A stretch of DNA of 64,000 nucleotides, from positions 1-64,000 of the forward strand of contig JAGFBZ010001934.1 of assembly GCA_018398805.1 (NCBI GenBank), in the 5' to 3' direction. The DNA is from Hirundichthys speculiger. Its lineage: Eukaryota; Chordata; Actinopteri; Beloniformes; Exocoetidae. The position numbers and the translations under genes were made by a program. Under the pieces are notes generated by a model that saw nothing but the letters and a program-made list of their open reading frames with translations, did not search any database and was not told where the DNA came from. Shown here one piece after another: positions 35,936-46,200 of the stretch (position 1 is the stretch's first letter; every line of letters starts with the position of its first letter).

Positions 35936-36843
35936 CAGTTTATCGAAATACCTGCTGCCATATAGTGAGACGCCTGCTGCCATATAGTGAGACACCTGCT
36001 GCCACATAGTGAGATGCCTGCTGCCACATAGTGAGACGCCGGCTGCCATATAGTGAGACGCCTGCTGCCATATAGTGAGACGCCTGCTGCCACATAGTGA
36101 GACGCATGACATTTCCATGCAGGCTGCCTGCTGCCATATAGTGAGATGCCTGCTGCCACATAGTGAGACGCCTTTCCATGCTGCGCTCACTATGCTGCCT
36201 GCTGCCATATAGTGAGATGCCTGCTGCCACATAGTGAGACACCTGCTGTCTCACTATGACACCTGCTGCCATATAGTGAGACGTCTGCTGCCACATAGTG
36301 AGACACCTGCTGCCACATAGTGAGACACCTGCTGCCACATAGTGAGATGCCTGCTGCCACATAGTGAGACTGAGACGCCTGCTGCCACATAGTGAGACAC
36401 CTGCTGCCATATAGTGAGACGTCTGCTGCCACATAGTGAGACACCTGCTGCCACATAGTGAGACACCTGCTGCCACATAGTGAGATGCCTGCTGCCACAT
36501 AGTGAGACGAGACGCCTGCTGCCACATAGTGAGACGCCCTGCTGCCATATAGTGAGACGCCTGCTGCCACATAGTGAGACACCTGCTGCCACATAGTGAG
36601 ACGCCTGCTGCCACATAGTGAGACGCCTGCTGCCATATAGTGAGACGCCTGCTGCCACATAGTGAGATGCCTGCTGCCACATAGTGAGACACCTGCTGCC
36701 ACATAGTGAGACGCCTGCTGCCATATAGTGAGACGCCTGCTGCCACATAGTGAGACCCTGCTGACCATTTCCATGTCAGGCGTCTCACTATGCTGCCATA
36801 TAGTGAGACGCCTGCTGCCATATAGTGAGACGCCTGCTGCCAC

Positions 36844-36885
36844 ATAGTGAGACGCATGACATTTCCATGTCAGGCGTCTCACTAT
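36844..36885. repeat. Satellite palindrome module
   Basis: Centre GACATTTCCATGTC with arms reaching out into ATAGTGAGAC and GTCTCACTAT. One mismatch (GCATGA versus TCAGGCG) compared with the perfect form at 37378. An earlier, less complete module lies at about 36747-36790, 97 bp to the left. Confidence 0.85.
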
Positions 36886-37377
36886 GCTGCCACATAGTGA
36901 GACGCCTGCTGCCATATAGTGAGACGCCTGCTGCCATATAGTGAGACGCCTGCTGCCACATAGTGAGACACCTGCTGCCACATAGTGAGATGCCTGCTGC
37001 CACATAGTGAGACGCCTGCTGCCAAATAGTGAGATGCCTGCTGCCATATAGTGAGACGCCTGCTGCCACATAGTGAGACACCTGCTGCCACATAGTGAGA
37101 CGCCTGCTGCCACATAGTGAGACGCCTGCTGCCACATAGTGAGACGCCTGCTGCCACATAGTGAGACACCTGCTGCCACATAGTGAGACGCCTGCTGCCA
37201 CATAGTGAGACGCCTGCTGCCACATAGTGAGACGCCTGCTGCCACATAGTGAGACGCCTGCTGCCACATAGTGAGACGCCTGCTGCCACATAGTGAGACA
37301 CCTGCTGCCACATAGTGAGACGCCTGCTGCCACATAGTGAGATGCCTGCTGCCACATAGTGAGACACCTGCTGCCAC

Positions 37378-37419
37378 ATAGTGAGACGCATGACATTTCC
37401 ATGTCATGCGTCTCACTAT
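37378..37419. repeat. Perfect satellite palindrome, 19-bp arms, TTCC loop
   Basis: Left arm ATAGTGAGACGCATGACAT (37378-37396), loop TTCC, right arm ATGTCATGCGTCTCACTAT (37401-37419). The outer ten bases of each arm are satellite monomer; the inner nine are not. A second module starts 94 bp downstream, at 37472. Confidence 0.95.
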
Positions 37420-38175
37420 GCTGCCACATAGTGAGACGCCTGCTGCCATATAGTGAGACGCCTGCTGCCACATAGTGAGACGCATGACATTTCCATGTCA
37501 GGCGTCTCACTATGCTGCCACATAGTGAGACGCCTGCTGCCATATAGTGAGATGCCTGCTGCCACATAGTGAGACGCCTGCTGCCACATAGTGAGACACC
37601 TGCTGCCACATAGTGAGACCTGCTGCCACATAGTGAGACGCCTGCTGCCACATAGTGAGATGCCTGCTGCCATATAGTGAGACACCTGCTGCCACATAGT
37701 GAGACACCTGCTGCCACATAGTGAGACGCCTGCTGCCACATAGTGAGACCCTGCTGCCACATAGTGAGACGCCTGCTGCCACAGTGAGACGCCTGCTGCC
37801 ACATAGTGAGACACCTGCTGCCATATAGTGAGACGCCTGCTGCCACATAGTGAGACACCTGCTGCCACATAGTGAGACACCTGCTGCCACATAGTGAGAC
37901 ACCTGCTGCCACATAGTGAGATGCCTGCTGCCACATAGTGAGAGACGCCTGCTGCCACATAGTGAGACGCCTGCTGCCATATAGTGAGACGCCTGCTGCC
38001 ACATAGTGAGACACCTGCTGCCACATAGTGAGACCGCCTGCCACATAGTGAGACGCCTGCTGCCATATAGTGAGACGCCTGCTGCCACATAGTGAGATGC
38101 CTGCTGCCACATAGTGAGACCCTGCTGCCACATAGTGAGACGCCTGCTGCCATATAGTGAGACGCCTGCTGCCAC

Positions 38176-38217
38176 ATAGTGAGACGCATGACATTTCCAT
38201 GTCATGCGTCTCACTAT
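38176..38217. repeat. Perfect satellite palindrome, second identical copy
   Basis: Same 19-bp arms and TTCC loop as at 37378-37419. Again it is followed by a one-mismatch module exactly 94 bp downstream (38270). Further modules, perfect or decayed, begin near 38842, 39800, 40829, 41649, 41742, 42705, 44350, 44600, 45043, 46434 and 47392. Confidence 0.95.
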
Positions 38218-40240
38218 GCTGCCACATAGTGAGACGCCTGCTGCCATATAGTGAGACGCCTGCTGCCACATAGTGAGACGCATGACATTTCCATGTCAGG
38301 CGTCTCACTATGCTGCCACATAGTGAGACGCCTGCTGCCATATAGTGAGATGCCTGCTGCCACATAGTGAGACACCTGCTGCCACATAGTGAGACACCTG
38401 CTGCCACATAGTGAGATGCCTGCTGCCACATAGTGAGACGCCTGCTGCCACATAGTGAGATGCCTGCTGCCATATAGTGAGACACCTGCTGCCACATAGT
38501 GAGACGCCTGCTGCCACATAGTGAGACGCCTGCTGCCATATAGTGAGATGCCTGCTGCCACATAGTGAGACACCTGCTGCCACATAGTGAGACACCTGCT
38601 GCCACATAGTGAGATGCCTGCTGCCACATAGTGAGACGCCTGCTGCCACATAGTGAGATGCCTGCTGCCATATAGTGAGACGCCTGCTGCCACATAGTGA
38701 GACACCTGCTGCCACATAGTGAGACGCCTGCTGCCACATAGTGAGATGCCTGCTGCCACATAGTGAGACGCCATTTCCATGTCTGCCACTATGCTGCCAC
38801 ATAGTGAGACGCCTGCTGCCATATAGTGAGACGCCTGCTGCCACATAGTGAGACGCCTGACATTTCCATGTCATGCGTCTCACTATGCTGCCACATAGTG
38901 AGACGCCTGCTGCCATATAGTGAGATGCCTGCTGCCATATAGTGAGACGCCTGCTGCCACATAGTGAGACGCCTGCTGCCACATAGTGCGACACCTGCTG
39001 CCACATAGTGAGACGCCTGCTGCCACATAGTGAGACGCCTGCTGCCACATAGTGAGATGCCTGCTGCCACATAGTGAGACGCCTGCTGCCACATAGTGAG
39101 ACACCTGCTGCCACATAGTGAGACACCTGCTGCCACATAGTGAGACGCCTGCTGCCACATAGTGAGACGCCTGCTGCCACATAGTGAGATGCCTGCTGCC
39201 ATATAGTGAGACGCCTGCTGCCACATAGTGAGACACCTGCTGCCACTATGACACCTGCTGCCATATAGTGAGACGTCTGCTGCCATATAGTGAGACGCCT
39301 GCTGCCATATAGTGAGACACCTGCTGCCACATAGTGAGACCCTGCTGCCCACATAGTGAGACCCTGCTGCCACATAGTGAGACGCGAGACCCTGCTGCCA
39401 CATAGTGAGACACCTGCTGCCATATAGTGAGACGCCTGCTGCCACATAGTGAGACGCCTGCTGCCACATAGTGAGATGCCTGCTGCCACATAGTGAGACG
39501 CCTGCTGCCACATAGTGAGATGACACGCCTGCTGCCACATAGTGAGACACCTGCTGCCATATAGTGAGACGCCTGCTGCCACATAGTGAGACCCTGCTGC
39601 CACATAGTGAGACGCTGCTGCCACATAGTGAGACCCTGCTGCCACATAGTGAGACGCCTGCTGCCATATAGTGAGACGCCTGCTGCCACATAGTGAGACG
39701 CCTGCTGCCATATAGTGAGACGCCTGCTGCCACATAGTGAGACACCTGCTGCCACATAGTGAGACGCCTGCTGCCATAGTGAGACGCCTGCTGCCACATA
39801 GTGAGACGCATGACATTTCCATGTCAGGCGTCTCACTATGCTGCCACATAGTGAGACACCTGCTGCCACATAGTGAGATGCCTGCTGCCACATAGTGAGA
39901 CGCCTGCTGCCACAATAGTGAGACGCCTGCTGCCATATAGTGAGACGCCTGCTGCCACATAGTGAGACACCTGCTGCCACATAGTGAGACGCCTGCTGCC
40001 ACATAGTGAGACGCCTGCTGCCACATAGTGAGACACCTGCTGCCACATAGTGAGACGCCTGCTGCCACATAGTGAGACGCCTGCTGCCATATAGTGAGAC
40101 GCCTGCTGCCACATAGTGAGACGCCTGCTGCCACATAGTGAGATGCCCTGCTGCCATATAGTGAGACACCTGCTGCCACATAGTGAGACGCCTGCTGCCA
40201 CATAGTGAGATGCCTGCTGCCACATAGTGAGACACCTGCT

Positions 40241-40256
40241 GTCTCACTATGACACC
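40241..40256. repeat. Second type of inverted junction in the satellite
   Basis: Here GTCTCACTATGACACC inserts a half-monomer in inverse orientation without the TTCC centre. The same junction recurs at about 36248 and 49033, and decayed forms lie at about 39242 and 42139. It tends to be followed by CTGCTGCCATATAG and, in three of five cases, by GACGTC, a rare monomer variant. Confidence 0.8.
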
Positions 40257-43200
40257 TGCTGCCATATAGTGAGACGTCTGCTGCCATATAGTGAGACGTC
40301 TGCTGCCACATAGTGAGACACCTGCTGCCACATAGTGAGACACCTGCTGCCACATAGTGAGATGCCTGCTGCCACATAGTGAGACGAGACGCCTGCTGCC
40401 ACATAGTGAGACACCTGCTGCCATATAGTGAGACGCCTGCTGCCACATAGTGAGACGCCTGCTGCCACATAGTGAGATGCCTGCTGCCACATAGTGAGAC
40501 GCCTGCTGCCACATAGTGAGACGCCCTGCTGCCACATAGTGAGACACCTGCTGCCATATAGTGAGACGCCTGCTGCCACTATAGTGAGACCCTGCTGCCA
40601 CATAGTGAGACTGCCTGCTGCCACATAGTGAGACGCCTGCTGCCACATAGTGAGACACCTGCTGCCACATAGTGAGACGCCTGCTGCCATATAGTGAGAC
40701 ACCTGCTGCCACATAGTGAGACATGCCTGCTGCCATATAGTGAGACGCCTGCTGCCACATAGTGAGACACCTGCTGCCACATAGTGAGACGCCTGCTGCC
40801 ATATAGTGAGACGCCTGCTGCCACATAGTGAGACGCATGACATTTCCATGTCAGGCGTCTCACTATGCTGCCACATAGTGAGACGCCTGCTGCCACATAG
40901 TGAGATGCCTGCTGCCATATAGTGAGACGCCTGCTGCCACATAGTGAGACACCTGCTGCCACATAGTGAGACGCCTGCTGCCACATAGTGAGACGCCTGC
41001 TGCCACATAGTGAGACGCCTGCTGCCATATAGTGAGACGCCTGCTGCCACATAGTGAGACACCTGCTGCCACATAGTGAGACGCCTGCTGCCACATAGTG
41101 AGACGCCTGCTGCCACATAGTGAGACGCCTGCTGCCACATAGTGAGACGCCTGCTGCCATATAGTGAGACGCCTGCTGCCACATAGTGAGACGCCTGCTG
41201 CCACATAGTGAGACGCCTGCTGCCAAATAGTGAGATGCCTGCTGCCATATAGTGAGACACCTGCTGCCACATAGTGAGACGCCTGCTGCCACATAGTGAG
41301 ATGCCTGCTGCCACATAGTGAGACACCTGCTGCCACATAGTGAGATGCCTGCTGCCACATAGTGAGACACCTGCTGCCACATAGTGAGACGCCTGCTGCC
41401 ACATAGTGAGACGCCTGCTGCCACATAGTGAGATGCCTGCTGCCACATAGTGAGACGCCTGCTGCCACATAGTGAGACGCAGACGCCTGCTGCCACATAG
41501 TGAGACACCTGCTGCCACATAGTGAGACGCCTGCTGCCACATAGTGAGACGCCTGCTGCCACATAGTGACACCTGCTGCCACATAGTGAGACGCCTGCTG
41601 CCATATAGTGAGACACCTGCTGCCACATAGTGAGATGCCTGCTGCCACATAGTGAGACGCATGACTGCCATGTCATGCTGCCTCACTATGCTGCCACATA
41701 GTGAGACGCCTGCTGCCATATAGTGAGACGCCTGCTGCCACATAGTGAGACGCATGACATTTCCATGTCAGGCGTCTCACTATGCTGCCACATAGTGAGA
41801 CGCCTGCTGCCATATAGTGAGACGCCTGCTGCCATATAGTGAGACACCTGCTGCCACATAGTGAGACGCCTGCTGCCACATAGTGAGACACCTGCTGCCA
41901 CATAGTGAGACGCCTGCTGCTGCCACATAGTGAGACCCTGCTGCCACATAGTGAGATGCCTGCTGCCCACATAGTGAGACGCCTGCTGCCACATAGTGAG
42001 ACGCCTGCTGCCACATAGTGAGACGCCTGCTGCCACATAGTGAGACGCCTGCTGCCACATAGTGAGACGCCTGCTGCCACATAGTGAGATGCCTGCTGCC
42101 ATATAGTGAGACGCCTGCTGCCACATAGTGAGACACCTGCTGCCTCACTATGACACCTGCTGCCACATAGTGAGACGCCTGCTGCCATATAGTGAGACGC
42201 CTGCTGCCACATAGTGAGACACCTGCTGCCACATAGTGAGACACCTGCTGCCACATAGTGAGATGCCTGCTGCCACATAGTGAGACGAGACGCCTGCTGC
42301 CACATAGTGAGACACCTGCTGCCATATAGTGAGACGCCTGCTGCCACATAGTGAGACGCCTGCTGCCACATAGTGAGATGCCTGCTGCCACATAGTGAGA
42401 CGCCTGCTGCCACATAGTGAGATGAGACGCCTGCTGCCACATAGTGAGACACCTGCTGCCATATAGTGAGACGCCTGCTGACACATAGTGAGACGCCTGC
42501 TGCCACATAGTGAGACGCCTGCTGCCACATAGTGAGACGCCTGCTGCCACATAGTGAGACACCTGCTGCCATATAGTGAGACACCTGCTGCCACATAGTG
42601 AGACGCCTGCTGCCATATAGTGAGACGCCTGCTGCCACATAGTGAGACGCCTGCTGCCACATAGTGAGACGCCTGCTGCCATATAGTGAGACGCCTGCTG
42701 CCACATAGTGAGACGCATGACATTTCCATGTCAGGCGTCTCACTATGCTGCCACATAGTGAGACACCTGCTGCCACATAGTGAGATGCCTGCTGCCACAT
42801 AGTGAGACGCCTGCTGCCACATAGTGAGACGCCTGCTGCCATATAGTGAGACGCCTGCTGCCACATAGTGAGACGCCTGCTGCCACATAGTGAGACGCCC
42901 TGCTGCCACATAGTGAGACGCCTGCTGCCACATAGTGAGACACCTGCTGCCACATAGTGAGACACCTGCCTAGTGAGACTGCTGCCACATAGTGAGATGC
43001 CTGCTGCCACATAGTGAGACGCCTGTTGCCACATAGTGAGACCTGCTGCTGCCACATAGTGAGATGCCTGCTGCCATATAGTGAGACGCCTGCTGCCACA
43101 TAGTGAGACGCCTGCTGCCACATAGTGAGATGCCTGCTGCCACATAGTGAGACACCTGCTGCCACATAGTGAGACACCTGCTGCCACATAGTGAGACGCC

Positions 43201-46200
43201 TGCTGCCATATAGTGAGACGCCTGCTGCCACATAGTGAGACACCTGCTGCCACATAGTGAGACACCTGCTGCCACATAGTGAGATGCCTGCTGCCACATA
43301 GTGAGACGCAGTGAGACGCCTGCTGCCACATAGTGAGACCTGCTGCCATATAGTGAGACGCCTGCTGCCACATAGTGAGACGCCTGCTGCCACATAGTGA
43401 GACGCCTGCTGCCACATAGTGAGACGCCTGCTGCCACATAGTGAGACGCCTGCTGCCACATAGTGAGACACCTGCTGCCATATAGTGAGACGCCTGCTGC
43501 CACATAGTGAGACGCCTGCTGCCATATAGTGAGACGCCTGCTGCCACATAGTGAGACGCCTGCTGCCACATAGTGAGACGCCTGCTGCCATATAGTGAGA
43601 CGCCTGCTGCCACATAGTGAGACGCCTGCTGCCATATAGTGAGACACCTGCTGCCACATAGTGAGACGCCTGCTGCCACATAGTGAGACACCTGCTGCCA
43701 CATAGTGAGACGCCTGCTGCCACATAGTGAGACGCCTGCTGCCACATAGTGAGACGCCTGCTGCCACATAGTGAGACGCATGACATTTCCCTGCTGCCAC
43801 TATAGTGAGACACCTGCTGCCATAGTGAGACGCCTGCTGCCATGTGAGACACTATGCTGCCACATAGTGAGACGCCTGCTGCCATATAGTGAGACTGCCT
43901 GCTGCTGCCACATAGTGAGACGCCTGCTGCCACATAGTGAGACGCCTGCTGCCACATAGTGAGACGCACTGCCACTAGTGAGACTGCTGCCATAGTGAGA
44001 CGCCTGCTGCCACATAGTGAGACGCCTGCTGCCACATAGTGAGACGCCTGCTGCCACATAGTGAGATGCCTGCTGCCATATAGTGAGACACCTGCTGCCA
44101 CATAGTGAGACACCTGCTGCCACATAGTGAGACACCTGCTGCCACATAGTGAGACGCTGCCTGCTGCCATAGTGAGATGACATAGTGCTGCTGCCATATA
44201 GTGAGACGCCTGCTGCCATATAGTGAGACACCTGCTGCCACATAGTGAGACGCCTGCTGCCACATAGTGAGTGAGACGCCTGCTGCCACATAGTGAGACG
44301 CCTGCTGCCATAGTGAGACGCCTGCTGCCATATAGTGAGACGCCTGCTGCCACATAGTGAGACGCATGACATTTCCATGTCAGATGCGTCTGCCTATGAG
44401 ATGCTGCCACATAGTGAGACGCCTGCTGCCATATAGTGAGACGCCTGCTGCCACATAGTGAGACGCATGCATGCCACATAGTGAGCCATCTCACTATGCT
44501 GCCACATAGTGAGACGCCTGCTGCCATATAGTGAGACGCCTGCTGCCATATAGTGAGACACCTGCTGCCACATAGTGAGACGCCTGCTGCCACATAGTGA
44601 GACGCATGACATTTCCATGTCAGGCGTCTCACTATGCTGCCACATAGTGAGACGCCTGCTGCCATATAGTGAGATGCCTGCTGCCACATAGTGAGACACC
44701 TGCTGCCACATAGTGAGATGCCTGCTGCCACATAGTGAGACGCCTGCTGCCACATAGTGAGATGCCTGCTGCCATATAGTGAGATGCCTGCTGCCACATA
44801 GTGAGACGCCTGCTGCCATATAGTGAGACGCCTGCTGCCACATAGTGAGACACCTGCTGCCACATAGTGAGACACCTGCTGCCACATAGTGAGACGCCTG
44901 CTGCCACATAGTGAGATGCCTGCTGCCCATATAGTGAGACACCCTGCTGCCACATAGTGAGACGCCTGCTGCATTTCCATGTGAGACGTGCTGCACTATG
45001 CTGCCACATAGTGAGACGCCTGCTGCCACATAGTGAGACGCCTGCATTTCCATGTCAGGCGTCTCACTATGCTGCCACATAGTGAGACGCCTGCTGCCAT
45101 ATAGTGAGATGCCTGCTGCCACATAGTGAGACGCCTGCTGCCACATAGTGAGACGCCTGCTGCCACATAGTGAGACACCTGCTGCCACATAGTGAGACAC
45201 CTGCTGCCACATAGTGATAGTGAGACGCCTGCTGCCACATAGTGAGACGCCTGCTGCCAAATAGTGAGACGCCTGCTGCCACATAGTGAGATGCCTGCTG
45301 CCATATAGTGAGACGCCTGCTGCCACATAGTGAGACACCTGCTGCCCATAGTGAGACACCTGCTGCCACATAGTGAGACGCCTGCTGCCATATAGTGAGA
45401 TGCCTGCTGCCATATAGTGAGACACCTGCTGCCACATAGTGAGACGCCTGCTGCCCATAGTGAGACCCTGCTGCCACATAGTGAGACACCTGCTGCCCAC
45501 ATAGTGAGACGCCTGCTGCCACATAGTGAGACGCCTGCTGCCATATAGTGAGACCCTGCTGCCACATAGTGAGACCTGCTGCCATGTCATGCCTATGCTG
45601 CCACATAGTGAGACGCCTGCTGCCATATAGTGAGACGCCTGCTGCCACATAGTGAGACGCCTGCCATGCCATAGTGAGACTGCCTGTGAGCTGCCACATA
45701 GTGAGACGCCTGCTGCCATATAGTGAGATGCCTGCTGCCACATAGTGAGACGCCTGCTGCCATGCACATAGTGAGACGCCTGCTGCCACATAGTGAGACG
45801 CCTGCTGCCACATAGTGAGACACCCTGCTGCCACATAGTGAGACACCTGCACAGTGAGACCCTGCTGCCACATAGTGAGACGCCTGCTGCTGCCACATAG
45901 TGAGACGCCTGCTGCCACATAGTGAGACGCCCATGCTGCCCACATAGTGAGACGCTGCCACATGCACCTGCCACATAGTGAGACGCCTGCTGCCACATAG
46001 TGAGACGCCTGCTGCCACATAGTGAGACGCCTGCTGCCATATAGTGAGACGCCTGCTGCCACATAGTGAGACACTGCTGCCACATAGTGAGACCTGCTGC
46101 ACATAGTGAGACGCTGCTGCCATAGTGCCATATAGTGAGACACCTGCTGCCATATAGTGAGACGCCTGCTGCCACATAGTGAGACGCTGCACATAGTGCT

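Larger units (their letters stand above)
35304..35950 (+). repeat. Left inverted arm of the composite element
   Basis: Matches 50084-50729 in reverse complement. The differences I can find are three substitutions within the first 35 bp (G/A, T/C, G/A) and one T insertion near 35481. The outer half is made of degenerate ~20-bp AT-rich units (separate entry). The inner part holds a conserved non-AT-rich region from about 35680 and a 41-codon frame. Homology stops abruptly at CGAAATA, where the satellite begins. Confidence 0.95.

Noticed and set aside
38308..40557. A 749-codon minus-strand frame, and similar long frames across 35.9-49.1 kb, as a repeat protein gene
   Set aside because: The 22-bp satellite has no stop in any minus frame, so long frames are automatic. 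Several overlap in different frames with the same periodic words, and there is no splice, start or codon-use evidence.
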